Assembly (NCBI GenBank): GCA_029259695.1 | Contig: JAJDEQ010000203.1 | Coordinates: 1 to 38,327 of the forward strand | DNA from: Planctomycetota bacterium | Lineage (GTDB): Bacteria > Planctomycetota > B15-G4 | Length of the DNA stretch: 38,327 bases | Direction of reading: 5' to 3' | Shown here: one piece after another, positions 24,330 to 33,180 of the stretch | Position numbering within the stretch: the first letter of the stretch is position 1 | Layout of the letters: every line of letters starts with the position of its first letter | Position numbers and translations under genes: made by a program | Notes under the pieces: generated by a model | Told to the model about the DNA's origin: nothing | Database searches by the model: none | What the model saw: the letters and a program-made list of their open reading frames with translations, nothing else

Positions 24330-25241
24330 TCAGGATGCGGGCAGCATGCGCTGCAGGTTGCCGCCGAGGATCATCTCGATCGCGTTGCCGTCGGCGCCCG
24401 CCGCGTCGAGTGCGCGCCGCTGATCGTCGAGGATGTCGCTGCGATAGCCGCGCGGGAACGTGCTCGAGTCCGTTCCGAACAGGATGCGCTCCGGGCCGAA
24501 GACGTCGAGTGCCGAGCGGAACACGTCGGCCAGTTCGAGCTTCCCCGGCTGGGTCTTGATCCAGCCGTTCGACGACGACGTGTCGGTGTGGATGTTCTCG
24601 CACTGCATGCCCGCCATGAGCAACTGCTGCAACATGCCGCCGCCGAAGTGCGGGACGATGAAGGCCACGTCCGGAAAGCGGTTGGCGGCCGGCACCAGGC
24701 CCAGTGGGTCGGCGTAGCGCAGGTCGTACGGGCGGGGCAGCCCGAGCAGGTCGCGCAGCTTCACGACCAGCACGCCGCAGTGCACGATGACCGGGGCGCC
24801 GTGCGCGCGCGCCAACTCGTAGATCGCGTTGCAGCTGTCGGCGCCCGGGTCGAAGTGGTGCATGGCGGGGAACATGAGCAGGCCGCGGAAACCCATCGAG
24901 CCCAGCGCCCGCTCCACGAAGGTCGGCGCCTGCGGCTGGGTCGGGTCGACCAGGGTGTAGGGCAGCAGTCGTCCGCCCGCGCCGGCCGCCGCCGCCGCCA
25001 CCGCCTCCGCTTCCGCGGGATGGCTGGCGAAGGTCACCATGCGCTCCACGCCGGCGCGATCCATCTCGCCCAGCCAGCGGTCGCGGTGCGCGTCCAGATC
25101 ATCGTCGGGCAGCGCCAGGCCGGTCTGCTCGGCGACGCGTTGCAGCTTCTGCCCCACGTCGCCCGGCAGCGGAGAGAGTCCGGCCAGGGCTTCGAAGAAC
25201 GGGCGCGAGAAGAAGTGGGTGTGGGCATCCTGGATCGTCAT
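24330..25241 (-). CDS. Amidohydrolase-family metal hydrolase (ACMSD-like, Amidohydro_2)
   Basis: TIM-barrel metal-dependent hydrolase or decarboxylase of 303 residues. Metal ligands expected for this family are visible: the HxH of IQDAHTHFF (His7, His9), the His of APVIVHCGVL, the His of IVPHFGGGML, and the Asp of ERILFGTDSSTFP. The loop MGFRGLLMFPAMHHFDP is typical of the Amidohydro_2 branch, which includes aminocarboxymuconate-semialdehyde decarboxylase and many uncharacterised enzymes. The start is ATG 25241: TAGGAT (25249-25254, minus strand) lies 7 nt upstream and overlaps the alternative ATG at 25250. This suggests a leaderless transcript and rules against the longer form. Its end is 11 bp from the convergent rrf2 stop. 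The substrate is unknown. Confidence 0.88.
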   Translation of the reverse strand: MTIQDAHTHFFSRPFFEALAGLSPLPGDVGQKLQRVAEQTGLALPDDDLDAHRDRWLGEMDRAGVERMVTFASHPAEAEAVAAAAAGAGGRLLPYTLVDPTQPQAPTFVERALGSMGFRGLLMFPAMHHFDPGADSCNAIYELARAHGAPVIVHCGVLVVKLRDLLGLPRPYDLRYADPLGLVPAANRFPDVAFIVPHFGGGMLQQLLMAGMQCENIHTDTSSSNGWIKTQPGKLELADVFRSALDVFGPERILFGTDSSTFPRGYRSDILDDQRRALDAAGADGNAIEMILGGNLQRMLPAS

Positions 25242-25248
25242 GGGCGCC

Positions 25249-25254
25249 ATCCTA
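25249..25254 (-). promoter_or_regulatory. Candidate -10 element (TAGGAT), leaderless amidohydrolase mRNA
   Basis: On the minus strand TAGGAT is followed by 7 nt and then ATG 25241, the spacing expected if transcription starts at the A of the start codon. Confidence 0.45.
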
Positions 25255-25350
25255 GCGCGAAGGCACCCGGCGCTGCATGCCCCGGGAGGCCGGCGGGTGG
25301 CTTCTCCCGGTGCGCAGCCGCTGCATGCCCGGGGCGGACCGGTGCCCGGC

Positions 25351-25356
25351 TACACT
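25351..25356 (+). promoter_or_regulatory. Candidate -10 element (TACACT), leaderless transporter mRNA
   Basis: TACACT is followed by 7 nt and then ATG 25364. No Shine-Dalgarno sequence is present before this start. Confidence 0.45.
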
Positions 25357-25363
25357 CGGCCGC

Positions 25364-26644
25364 ATGTCGTCGCCGACGTTGGAACTGAAGACACCCGGCT
25401 TTCGCGCCTACCTGATCACCCAGTTCCTGGGGGCGCTGAACGACAACGCGTTCAAGCTCACGATCATCAGCATGATCCTGGCCACCACGGCGACGGCGTC
25501 CGAGGAGGGGCGTTTGAGTCGCGATCTCCAGTGGCTGTTCGCGGCGCCCTTCATGCTGTTCGCGACCTGGGCGGGTCGCGTTGCGGACCGGCACCGCAAG
25601 AGCAGCGTGATGCTGGCCAGCAAGGTCGCCGAGGTGGGTGTGATGCTCGCGGCGGCCGCGGCCTTCGCCAGCGGTTCGCCGCCGATGGTGCTCGTCGTGC
25701 TCGGTCTGATGAGCGTGCAGAGCACCTTCTTCGGCCCGGCGAAGTACGGCTACCTCGGCGAGTGCGTCGACGCACGGCAGCTCACCGCCGCCAACGGCTG
25801 GGTGTCCTTGACGACGATCCTGGCCATCATCCTGGGCAGCCTGGTGGGGCCCTGGGTCTATCAGACGTTCCCGGAAAGGCTGGGCCTGGGTGCGTTGATC
25901 TACGTGGGCATCGCGCTCGTCGGGACCTGGACCGCGCGCTCGATTCCCGCCGCTCCGGCCGTCCAGGATCCGCCGCCGCTGGCGTTCAACCCGCTGCCGG
26001 AGTTGCGCGCCATGGGACGCGGCGTGCTCGCCGATCGCGCCCTGGCCCTGGCGGTGGCGGGCAGCTTCCACTTCTTCCTCGTGGGCGCAGTGTTGCAGGT
26101 GGACCTGCTGGCCTACGCCGAGGAGGTGCTGGGGCTGACCGGTCCGGCCGGCGGGGCCTTCTTCGCCACGTCGGCCATCGGCATCGGTGCGGGCAGCATG
26201 CTCGCCCAGCGGCTGGCGCGGCGGACCGTCGAGCCGGCGCTGATCCCCGTGGGGGCCCTCGGGTTGAGCGTCGGCATCGCGGCGCTGGCGCTCGTCGCAC
26301 GGGATGCCACGGGTGCGGTCGCACCGGCCTACGTGCCCGCCTTCGCCATGGTGGCGTTGAGCGGCCTCGGCGGCGGCGTCTTCATCGTGACCGTCAACGC
26401 CGTGGCGCAGCACCGGGCGCCGGCAGGGGCCAAGGGACGCTTCCTGGCCTTCAACAACTTCATGGGCTTCGCCGGGGTGTTCGCCGCCGGCCTGGTGACC
26501 TGGCTCACGCGGGAGGCCGGCCTCGGGGCGCCCGGGCGGGCCCTGGCGGTCGGCGTCCTGTCGGCGCTGCTGACCCTGGTCGGCCTGGCCATCTACCCCG
26601 CCGTCCTGGGGCGCATGCGCGCCGTGTTCGCGCCCCGCGGCTGA
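25364..26644 (+). CDS. MFS transporter, LplT (lysophospholipid transporter)-like
   Basis: Integral membrane protein of 426 residues with about 12 hydrophobic helices. The N-terminal signature ITQFLGALNDNAFKLTIISM and the later SVQSTFFGPAKYGYLGECVD are characteristic of LplT and the transporter half of LplT-Aas fusions, which move lysophospholipids across the inner membrane for re-acylation. Unlike the fusions, no acyltransferase or acyl-ACP synthetase domain is attached or adjacent. The start is ATG 25364; the open frame reaches back to 25277, but that stretch includes a direct repeat (cgctgcatgcccc near 25270 and again near 25320) and the candidate promoter. The glycerophosphodiesterase and GlpD genes about 8 kb away could be part of the same lipid-recycling theme. 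Substrate assignment is by similarity only. Confidence 0.85.
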   Translation: MSSPTLELKTPGFRAYLITQFLGALNDNAFKLTIISMILATTATASEEGRLSRDLQWLFAAPFMLFATWAGRVADRHRKSSVMLASKVAEVGVMLAAAAAFASGSPPMVLVVLGLMSVQSTFFGPAKYGYLGECVDARQLTAANGWVSLTTILAIILGSLVGPWVYQTFPERLGLGALIYVGIALVGTWTARSIPAAPAVQDPPPLAFNPLPELRAMGRGVLADRALALAVAGSFHFFLVGAVLQVDLLAYAEEVLGLTGPAGGAFFATSAIGIGAGSMLAQRLARRTVEPALIPVGALGLSVGIAALALVARDATGAVAPAYVPAFAMVALSGLGGGVFIVTVNAVAQHRAPAGAKGRFLAFNNFMGFAGVFAAGLVTWLTREAGLGAPGRALAVGVLSALLTLVGLAIYPAVLGRMRAVFAPRG

Positions 26645-26755
26645 GTTCGCGCCGGCCCGGCGCGCCCGCGGTGTTCGGGGTGGGGCGTCGACGGCATACT
26701 GGGTGGAGGAGATCGCCGCCGCCCCGAGCGACGGCCCCGATGGGAGATTCCACCG

Positions 26756-27562
26756 ATGATGCCGACCCGCCGCTGGCTCGCCCCGCTCTTCGTGGCCCTG
26801 CTCGCAGCTTGTGCCACCGTCCCCGGCACCGGCCGCAGCCAGCTCAAGCTGATCTCGCTCGAGGACGAGATCAACCTGGGCGCCGAAGCGTACGGTCAGA
26901 CGCTCGCCGACGTCACGCTGATCGAAGTGGGCCCCGACGTCGAGATGGTCAAGCGCATCGGCCGCCGGGTGTCGGAAGCCGCCTTGCGGCTGTACCCCGA
27001 CCCGGCCGATTCGTTCGCCTGGGAGATCGTGCTGATCGACCAGCCCGAGATGGTCAACGCCTGGGCGCTGCCGGGCGGCAAGTCCGCCGTGTACACCGGT
27101 CTGCTGCCTGTCACGCAGGACGAGAACAGCCTGGCCATCGTGGTGGGGCACGAGGTGGCCCACGCCATCGCGCACCACGGAGCCGAGCGCATGAGCCACG
27201 GCATGTTCTTCCAACTGCTGCTCAACCTCACGGCGGCGAGTCTGGGCGACATGTCGCAAGCCGGACAGGAATCGGTCATGCAGGCCATCGGGGCCGGCGT
27301 GCAGGTGGGCGCCATGCTCCCGTTCTCACGCATGCACGAGTCGGAGGCGGACGAACTCGGCTTGTACCTGGCCGCCGCCGCCGGCTACGACCCGCGCGCG
27401 TCGATCGGGCTGTGGGAGCGCATGGGTGCGTCCGGGGGAGATCGTCCACCCGAGTTCCTGTCGACGCACCCCAGCGAGGGCACGCGCATCGAGAAGCTCC
27501 AGGCCGCGATGCCGCGGGCGCTCGAGTACTACCGCGAGGCGCTCGACAACCCGGTGCCGTAG
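26756..27562 (+). CDS. M48-family zinc metalloprotease, lipoprotein
   Basis: Periplasmic or outer-membrane-tethered protease of 268 residues, of the LoiP/YcaL/BepA type that clears misassembled outer-membrane proteins. The signal sequence ends in the lipobox LLAAC (Cys19). The catalytic HEVAH motif is at 132-136 (His132, Glu133, His136). ESEAD (195-199) provides the third ligand, and STHPSEGTRI near the C-terminus carries the conserved His that caps the active site in BepA. A conserved WALPGGKSAVYTGLLPV strand precedes HEVAH. No TPR domain is attached, so it resembles LoiP and YcaL more than BepA. The start is ATG 26756 (a second ATG follows at 26759), with GGAG (26743-26746) upstream. The convergent oxoprolinase gene ends 7 bp beyond. 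Confidence 0.93.
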   Translation: MMPTRRWLAPLFVALLAACATVPGTGRSQLKLISLEDEINLGAEAYGQTLADVTLIEVGPDVEMVKRIGRRVSEAALRLYPDPADSFAWEIVLIDQPEMVNAWALPGGKSAVYTGLLPVTQDENSLAIVVGHEVAHAIAHHGAERMSHGMFFQLLLNLTAASLGDMSQAGQESVMQAIGAGVQVGAMLPFSRMHESEADELGLYLAAAAGYDPRASIGLWERMGASGGDRPPEFLSTHPSEGTRIEKLQAAMPRALEYYREALDNPVP

Positions 27563-27569
27563 GGACGCG

Positions 27570-30500
27570 TCAGTTCCCGGTGCGCGGCGTGTAGCCGCCG
27601 CCGCCCGGTGTCTCGATGCGCACGCCGTGCGGCGACAGCAGGTCCACCCCCGGCAGGCCGGCGTCGGCGCGCAAGCCGAACGGTCGCGTGCTGCGGCGCT
27701 CGGCGAGCAGCGAGACGCGCAGCGGACGCAGGAACGACAACTCGCGGATCACGCCGTCCCCGCCGTTCCAGGTGCCCCGGCCGCCCGAGCCGCGCCGGAT
27801 CGCGAAGCGCTCGACGACCACGGGGTAGCGCTGCTCGAGCACCTCGGGATCGGTGATGCGCGTGTTGGTCATGTGGGTGTGCACGGCGGACGCCCCGTGG
27901 AAGCCGTCGCCCGCGCCCGCGCCGCCGCAGATCGTCTCGTAGTAGCCGAAGCTCTCGTCACCGAAGGTGAGGTTGTTCATCGTGCCCTGGGAGGCGGCCA
28001 GCTCGTCCAGCGCACCGTAGAGCACGTCGACCACCCGCTGGCTCGTCTCCACGTTGCCCCCGACCACCGCGGCGGGCGAGCGCGGGTCGAGCAGCGAGCC
28101 CTCGGGGATGACGATCTCCAGCGGCTCGAGACAGCCGGCGTTGAGCGGGATCGGACGGGCGGCGAGGGTGCGGAAGACGTACAACACGGCCGCGATGGTC
28201 ACGGCCCGGGGTGCATTGCGGTTGCCCGCCTGTTGCGCCGAGGTGCCGTGGAAGTCGACGCGGGCGCGTTGTCCCTCGACCGTGATCGCCACGCGGATGC
28301 GCGAACCGTCGTCCAGTCGATCCTCGAACGAACCGCCGTGCAGGTTCGCGATGACGTCCTGCATGACCTCGCGGGCGTTGTCCTTCACGTGTCCCATCCA
28401 GGCGTGGACGACGGACAGCCCGTACTCGTCGCACAGCTCGTCGAGCAGGCGCGCGCCCTCGGTGTTGCAGGCGAGCTGGCTGCGCAGGTCCGAGAGCCGC
28501 TCGGGGATGTTGCGGACGCCGGCGGCGCGCATGCAGGCCACGACGGCGTCCTCGCGGAAGCTGCCGTCGCGCGCGAGCAGGAAGTCGCTGAACAACACGC
28601 CCTCCTCGTGGATCGTGCGGCTGTCGGGCGGCATGGACCCGGGGGTGCTGCCGCCCACGTCGGCGTGGTGTCCGCGGTTGGCCACGAAGAAGGCCAGCCG
28701 TCCGTCGCGGAACACCGGTGAGACCACGGTCAGGTCGGGCAGGTGGCTGCCGCCGCGGTAGGGGTCGTTGGTGAGCCAGGCGTCGCCCGGTCGCAGGTCC
28801 ACCGACTCGCGCAGGCAGCGGACGGTCTCGCCCATGGCGCCCAGGTGCACCGGGATGTGCGGGGCGTTGGCCACGAGTCCGCCGTCGGCGTCGAACAGCG
28901 CGCAGGAGAAGTCGAGCCGCTCCTTGATGTTGGTCGAGTGGGCCACGCGGCGCAGGTGTTCACCCATCTGGCCCGCGAGCGACATGAAGCGATTGGCCAT
29001 GATCTCGAGCGCGATCGGGTCGCGGGTCGTGGTCAGCGCCGGGGCCCGGAGGGCCTGCGAACCGGCGTCGGCCAGGGCGCGGGGTTGCAGCACCAGGTTG
29101 CGGCGGCCGTCCACTGTCGCCACCCAGCCGTCGTCGACGACGGTGCAGGTGTGCTGCTCGACGATCAGCGCCGGGCCGGGCACGCCGGCACCGGGCGCCA
29201 ACTCGGCGCGCAGGAACACCGGGCGGCGGCCCGACGGGTCGTGATCGGCGCTGGTGTGGGTGTGCGCGGTCGGGGTGTGGGGCTCGACGGCCAGCGCCGG
29301 CGGTTCGGGGGGCGGCCCCTGGCCGCGGGCATCCACGCGCGCGTTGACGAGTTCGATCGGGTGCTCGTGCTTGACGAAGCCGAACAGGCCGCGATGGCGC
29401 TGCAGGAACAGATCGCGCCAGGCCTCCGGCTCGGCGTCGTCCCAGGGCACGTTGATCACGTCGTCCACGCCGACGTAGCGGGCGTCGACGCTCTTCAACA
29501 CGGTCACGTCGGTCACGCCCTGTTCGCGCAGGGCCGCGCGCGCTGCGTCGGCCGGGAACGGGGGCCGGGTCCCGGGCTCGGTCGGTGCGAGCATCGGGGC
29601 CACCTCGTGATGGGTCACGTACGCCAGTCCCATGCCGTGCGCCGACAGCACGCCGGCCAGCGGTGGGATCACGATGCGACGCATGCCCAGGCGGGTCGCC
29701 AGGGCGCAGGCGTGCTGGGGTGCGGCACCGCCGAAGGCGCACAACACGTGGTCGCGCACGTCGTAGCCCCGGGCCGTGCTGATCTGGCGGATCGCCGCCG
29801 CCATGTTCTCGTTGGCGATGCGCACGAATCCCTCGGCCGCCGCGCGTGCCTCGCCGAACGCGGCGAGGCGTTCCCGCGCCGCCTCGCGATCCAGCGCGAG
29901 GTGCGGGAAGAAGTCCGGCACCACGCGACCCAGGACGAGGTTGGCGTCGGTGAGCGTGGCCGGTCCGCCGCGACCGTAGCAGGCCGGGCCGGGGTCGGCG
30001 CCCGCGCTCTGGGGGCCCACCTGGAAGCGTCCGTCGCGGTGGTGCAGCAGCGAACCGCCGCCGGCCGCCACGGTGACCACGTGCAGCATCGGCGTGCGGA
30101 TGCGCACGCCCGCAGTGACGGTCTCGAAGCTGCGCTCGGGTTCGCCGTCGCAGCGGCACACGTCGGTGGACGTGCCGCCCATGTCGAGGCCGATCACCCT
30201 GCCGTCACCCACGCCGTCGGCGGCCAGGGCGGCCGCCACCCGGGCCACGGCGATGGCACCGCCGGCGGGACCGGACAGGATCGCGTCCTTGCCGGAGAAG
30301 TGACGCGCATCCGTGAGCCCGCCCGAGGACTGCATGAAACGCACGCTGCGCTCGGGGGCCAGGACCGGCTCCACCGAGCGGCGCAGCAACGGCGTGAGGT
30401 ACGCGTCGGCCACCGTGGTGTCGCCCCGGGACACCGCGCCGACCTCGGCCGTCACTCGGTGGGAGAGGGCGACGTGGCGGCAACCCAGCTCCTGCGCGAC

Positions 30501-31001
30501 GTCGGCCACCAGCAACTCGTGGCGCGGGTCGACGCAGGCGTTGAGGAACAGCACCGCCACGCACTCGGCGCCGCGCAGGGCCTCGACGAGCTGCTCCCGG
30601 GAGGGCGTGCGCCGGATGGTCCCGTCGGCCAGGATGCGCTCGTCGACCTCGCGCACCTCGGCGTGCAGCAGCTGACGCTTGTGGATCTCGAGGGCGAAGA
30701 TGTCCGGCCGCTCCTGGTGGCCGATCTCCAGCAGGTCGCCGAAGCCCCGCGTGGTGATCAGGCGCACCCGCTCACCGCGTCGCTCGAGCAGCGCATTGGT
30801 GGCCACCGTGGTGCCCATGCGCAGCTCGTGCACGTCGTGCCCCGCCATGGCGTGGACGGTCGCATCGGCGTAGGCCTCGGATTGCGAGAGCAGCTTGCGC
30901 ACGACGAGTTCGCCGCCCGGCCCCTGGGCCACGACGTCGGTGAAGGTCCCGCCTCGATCGACGAGGAAGCGCCAACCACGGCGTTCTGGGCGCGATGCCA
31001 T
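27570..31001 (-). CDS. Hydantoinase/5-oxoprolinase family protein, fused A and B subunits
   Basis: ATP-dependent amidohydrolase of 1143 residues. The HyuA-like half (about 1-650) has the actin-like ATPase motifs [56 protein letters not shown] and [15 protein letters not shown]. The HyuB-like half starts near residue 658 ([20 protein letters not shown]) and contains [32 protein letters not shown] and the C-terminal [18 protein letters not shown]. This single-chain A+B layout is that of 5-oxoprolinase, which opens 5-oxoproline to glutamate using ATP; N-methylhydantoinase and acetophenone carboxylase are usually split subunits. The length is slightly below that of eukaryotic oxoprolinase (about 1290). 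The start is ATG 31001, with TAGAAT 8 nt upstream and no Shine-Dalgarno. The substrate is inferred. Confidence 0.9.
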   Translation of the reverse strand: MASRPERRGWRFLVDRGGTFTDVVAQGPGGELVVRKLLSQSEAYADATVHAMAGHDVHELRMGTTVATNALLERRGERVRLITTRGFGDLLEIGHQERPDIFALEIHKRQLLHAEVREVDERILADGTIRRTPSREQLVEALRGAECVAVLFLNACVDPRHELLVADVAQELGCRHVALSHRVTAEVGAVSRGDTTVADAYLTPLLRRSVEPVLAPERSVRFMQSSGGLTDARHFSGKDAILSGPAGGAIAVARVAAALAADGVGDGRVIGLDMGGTSTDVCRCDGEPERSFETVTAGVRIRTPMLHVVTVAAGGGSLLHHRDGRFQVGPQSAGADPGPACYGRGGPATLTDANLVLGRVVPDFFPHLALDREAARERLAAFGEARAAAEGFVRIANENMAAAIRQISTARGYDVRDHVLCAFGGAAPQHACALATRLGMRRIVIPPLAGVLSAHGMGLAYVTHHEVAPMLAPTEPGTRPPFPADAARAALREQGVTDVTVLKSVDARYVGVDDVINVPWDDAEPEAWRDLFLQRHRGLFGFVKHEHPIELVNARVDARGQGPPPEPPALAVEPHTPTAHTHTSADHDPSGRRPVFLRAELAPGAGVPGPALIVEQHTCTVVDDGWVATVDGRRNLVLQPRALADAGSQALRAPALTTTRDPIALEIMANRFMSLAGQMGEHLRRVAHSTNIKERLDFSCALFDADGGLVANAPHIPVHLGAMGETVRCLRESVDLRPGDAWLTNDPYRGGSHLPDLTVVSPVFRDGRLAFFVANRGHHADVGGSTPGSMPPDSRTIHEEGVLFSDFLLARDGSFREDAVVACMRAAGVRNIPERLSDLRSQLACNTEGARLLDELCDEYGLSVVHAWMGHVKDNAREVMQDVIANLHGGSFEDRLDDGSRIRVAITVEGQRARVDFHGTSAQQAGNRNAPRAVTIAAVLYVFRTLAARPIPLNAGCLEPLEIVIPEGSLLDPRSPAAVVGGNVETSQRVVDVLYGALDELAASQGTMNNLTFGDESFGYYETICGGAGAGDGFHGASAVHTHMTNTRITDPEVLEQRYPVVVERFAIRRGSGGRGTWNGGDGVIRELSFLRPLRVSLLAERRSTRPFGLRADAGLPGVDLLSPHGVRIETPGGGGYTPRTGN

Positions 31002-31009
31002 GGCGCGGG

Positions 31010-31015
31010 ATTCTA
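31010..31015 (-). promoter_or_regulatory. Candidate -10 element (TAGAAT), leaderless oxoprolinase mRNA
   Basis: On the minus strand TAGAAT is followed by 8 nt and then ATG 31001. No ribosome binding site fits in between. Confidence 0.48.
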
Positions 31016-31131
31016 CGCAAACGGCCGAGCGCGTATGCTGCGGCCGCCGCGACCCGTGGCGCCCGTCCCGCCGATCATGGCGGGGCCGAACATCCTGGGG
31101 TGCGCCCGTCGCGCCCGGTCTCGGAGATCCG

Positions 31132-31467
31132 ATGGACGCGACCGTTCACTGCCAGAACTGCGGCAAGCTGACGGATGAACCGGTCACCTTCTACGGCAAC
31201 GTCGTCTGCGGCAAGGAGTGCCAGAAGATCCTGTCGGAGCGGGTGTACTTCCGCGACGATCCACCCGAGCCCGGCTCCACCTGGTACTGCCCGCACTGCG
31301 GCGTGGAGAACCCGCTGGGCGATCCTCGCAAGGACCTGCGGCCACACTGCGCGAGTTGCGAGAAGCCGCTCGACCCGGCCAGCGCCACACCGCCCGGGAA
31401 GAGTGGCTGCCTCGGCGTGCTGTTGCTGCCCTTGGGGGCGGCCGCGATGTACGCGCTGCTCGGCTAG
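31132..31467 (+). CDS. Small double zinc-ribbon protein with C-terminal membrane helix
   Basis: Protein of 111 residues. The first zinc site is CQNCGK plus CGKEC (about residues 6-28). The second is CPHCG plus CASCEK (about 55-80). A hydrophobic C-terminal helix (CLGVLLLPLGAAAMYALLG) would tail-anchor it with the ribbons in the cytoplasm. The start is ATG 31132 with GGAG (31123-31126) 5 nt upstream; the frame is open back to 30895 but there it lies opposite the oxoprolinase gene. TATGCT (31034-31039) could be its promoter -10. It is divergent from the oxoprolinase gene. I recognise no specific family; protein-protein or nucleic-acid binding is possible. Confidence 0.75.
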   Translation: MDATVHCQNCGKLTDEPVTFYGNVVCGKECQKILSERVYFRDDPPEPGSTWYCPHCGVENPLGDPRKDLRPHCASCEKPLDPASATPPGKSGCLGVLLLPLGAAAMYALLG

Positions 31468-31503
31468 CCGCCTGTGCGACGGGCCGCGGAGGCCGGCTCC
31501 GGG

Positions 31504-32349
31504 TCACGTGCGTGACGGGACGTCGTCGGCGCACGGCTGGCTGGTGACCGCGCCGTCCTCCAGGCACACGGCGGTCAGCTCGTTGCCCCAGACGCAGCCC
31601 GAGTCGAGCGACAGCACGCCCGGGGAGCGATGCAGTCCGAGCGCTGCCCAGTGCCCGCAGACCACGACTTCGTCGTCGCGCCGACGGTGGGGCACGCCGA
31701 ACCAGGGCGCGTAGCCCTTCGGCAGCCCGGCCGGGGGCCCGTTGAAACGGGATTCGAGCGTTCCCTCCGGCGAGCAGGCGCGCATGCGCGTGAGCGCCTT
31801 GACGATGAAACGCAGGCGCTGAGCGCCCTCCAGGCGGTCGTCCCAGCGATCCGGAGTGGGGCCGCGCAGTGCGGCCAGGAACTCGGCGGCGCTGCAGTCC
31901 GAGGAGTGTCCGCCCAGGACCGCGGCCACCTCCGCAGCCCTGGCCGCGGCTTCGTCCGAGCTCCAGAACGGCGGCAGGCCCGCGTGGACCATGACGTGGC
32001 TCCGGGCGCCGATCGACTCCCGATGGATCAGCGGGCGGCTGCACAGCCAGTCCAGGAGCTGCTCACGGTCGGGAGCGGCGAGCACGTCGGCGAGGGTGTC
32101 CCGGCGCTTGGGGGCCTTGCCCGCCCGCGCCACGCTCAGCAGGTGCAGGTCGTGATTGCCCAACACCGCCACGATCGAATCACGCTGAGCGTAGGCCCAG
32201 CGCAGCACGTCCAGCGACCCCGGCCCGCGGTTGACCAGATCGCCCACCAGCCAGACCCGATCGCAGGCGGGATCGAATCCCACTCGCTCCAACAGGAGCG
32301 CCAGGGAACGCGAGCACCCCTGCACATCGCCAATCGCAAACGTCGCCAC
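31504..32349 (-). CDS. apaH: Symmetrical bis(5'-nucleosyl)-tetraphosphatase ApaH
   Basis: Metallophosphoesterase of 281 residues (E. coli ApaH is 280) that splits Ap4A into two ADP and can remove Np4 RNA caps. The metal site motifs are GDVQGC (Asp8, Gln10; E. coli has His, but Gln here is common in ApaH), VGDLVNRGPGSLDVLRW, VLGNHDLHLL, VMVHAGLPP and VVCGHWAALG. ApaH-specific segments follow the E. coli order: LRFIVKALTRMRACSPEGTL, APWFGVPHR and LSLDSGCVWGNELTAVCLED. The start is GTG 32349; TAGGCT lies 6 nt upstream and no Shine-Dalgarno is present. It sits 22 bp downstream of the second ECF sigma gene on the same strand, but its own promoter would lie in that gap. The zinc-ribbon gene converges on it. 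Confidence 0.95.
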   Translation of the reverse strand: MATFAIGDVQGCSRSLALLLERVGFDPACDRVWLVGDLVNRGPGSLDVLRWAYAQRDSIVAVLGNHDLHLLSVARAGKAPKRRDTLADVLAAPDREQLLDWLCSRPLIHRESIGARSHVMVHAGLPPFWSSDEAAARAAEVAAVLGGHSSDCSAAEFLAALRGPTPDRWDDRLEGAQRLRFIVKALTRMRACSPEGTLESRFNGPPAGLPKGYAPWFGVPHRRRDDEVVVCGHWAALGLHRSPGVLSLDSGCVWGNELTAVCLEDGAVTSQPCADDVPSRT

Positions 32350-32355
32350 GCTGAC

Positions 32356-32361
32356 AGCCTA
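32356..32361 (-). promoter_or_regulatory. Candidate -10 element (TAGGCT), leaderless apaH mRNA
   Basis: On the minus strand TAGGCT is followed by 6 nt and then GTG 32349. It lies in the 22 bp gap after the sigma gene stop, so apaH may be transcribed separately. Confidence 0.42.
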
Positions 32362-32371
32362 ACCCGTCCCG

Positions 32372-33055
32372 CTAGTCCTCGCGCTCCGCCCGCACGAGCT
32401 TCGTCAGCTCGATCAGCGCCTTGCTGTACATCATGCGCGCCGCCGCTCCCGAGGGCCGCCCGCAGTGCTCGGCGACCTGATCCCACGAGGCGCCCGCGTA
32501 GTTGCGCATGATGATCAGCTCGCGGTACTGCTCCTCGAGCTGCTCGATGCACTTCTCGAGTTGCGCCGACTGCTCACCCTGGGACAACTGGTCGAGCGGT
32601 CCGACGCCCGAAGCCGCCGGGTCGAGGCCGATGCGCCCGCTCTCATCCGACACGAGCAGCGGGATCTCTCGGGCCGCGTCCCGTTTCTGCGCCGAGTGGT
32701 GGTCGGCCGCCGCGAGGATCTGGCGCTCGGCGATCTTCGACAGCCAGTTGATCAGGCTCGATTCGTTCTTCACCTCGAAGCGCTCGAAGCCGCTCACCGC
32801 TGCGATGAAGGTCTCCTGCAGGATGTCGCCGGAGTCGAGGCGTGAGCGCAGGCGCGTGCCGAGGCGCAGGCGCACGATGCGCCGCACGCGCTCGTAGTAG
32901 CGGGCGAGCAGTGTGTTGAGCGCGTCCTCGCTGCCGTCCTGGGCCTCGTGGATCAGGACCAGGGTCTGGGTCAGCCGGGCCGGGTCGGGCGAGGCATTCT
33001 CGTCCGGCGGATCGGTGCCGTCGCGCGGGGGGCTCGCGTCGGGGGGGGACGTCAT
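32372..33055 (-). CDS. ECF sigma factor, planctomycete type (TIGR02984-like)
   Basis: Sigma factor of 227 residues. An Asp/Pro-rich N-terminus (1-25) precedes sigma-2 (YYERVRRIVRLRLGTRLRSR, then DSGDILQETFIAAV), the WLSKIAERQILAAADHH helix, and sigma-4 (about 165-222, with EEQYRELIIMRNYAGASWDQVAEHCGRP and SGAAARMMYSKALIEL). The LGTRLRSRLDSGDILQETF stretch closely resembles the planctomycete-specific ECF subgroup. The acidic sigma-2.2 residues Asp74 and Asp77 are retained, unlike in the first sigma factor of this window. The start is ATG 33055; GACACT lies 6 nt upstream, a weaker form of the hexamer seen at other genes. No anti-sigma factor or kinase is adjacent. apaH follows 22 bp downstream. 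Confidence 0.88.
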   Translation of the reverse strand: MTSPPDASPPRDGTDPPDENASPDPARLTQTLVLIHEAQDGSEDALNTLLARYYERVRRIVRLRLGTRLRSRLDSGDILQETFIAAVSGFERFEVKNESSLINWLSKIAERQILAAADHHSAQKRDAAREIPLLVSDESGRIGLDPAASGVGPLDQLSQGEQSAQLEKCIEQLEEQYRELIIMRNYAGASWDQVAEHCGRPSGAAARMMYSKALIELTKLVRAERED

Positions 33056-33061
33056 GGCCCC

Positions 33062-33067
33062 AGTGTC
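33062..33067 (-). promoter_or_regulatory. Weak candidate -10 (GACACT) before the second ECF gene
   Basis: GACACT with 6 nt to ATG 33055. It differs from the TAnnnT pattern at the first base but has the same spacing. Confidence 0.25.
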
Positions 33068-33180
33068 CCCCGAGCAGGCAGCTTGCTCCAGTGGGAATCG
33101 GGTCTGGCCCGCTCGTGGCCGGGGCATGGGGGGCGGGTCCGACGGGATCCCCGGCGCTGGAGCACTTTCCGCAAAGGCTG

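Noticed and set aside
32347..32349. ApaH considered defective because GDVQGC has Gln in place of His
   Set aside because: Gln at this position is common in ApaH proteins, for example those of pseudomonads as I recall, and all other metal motifs are intact.
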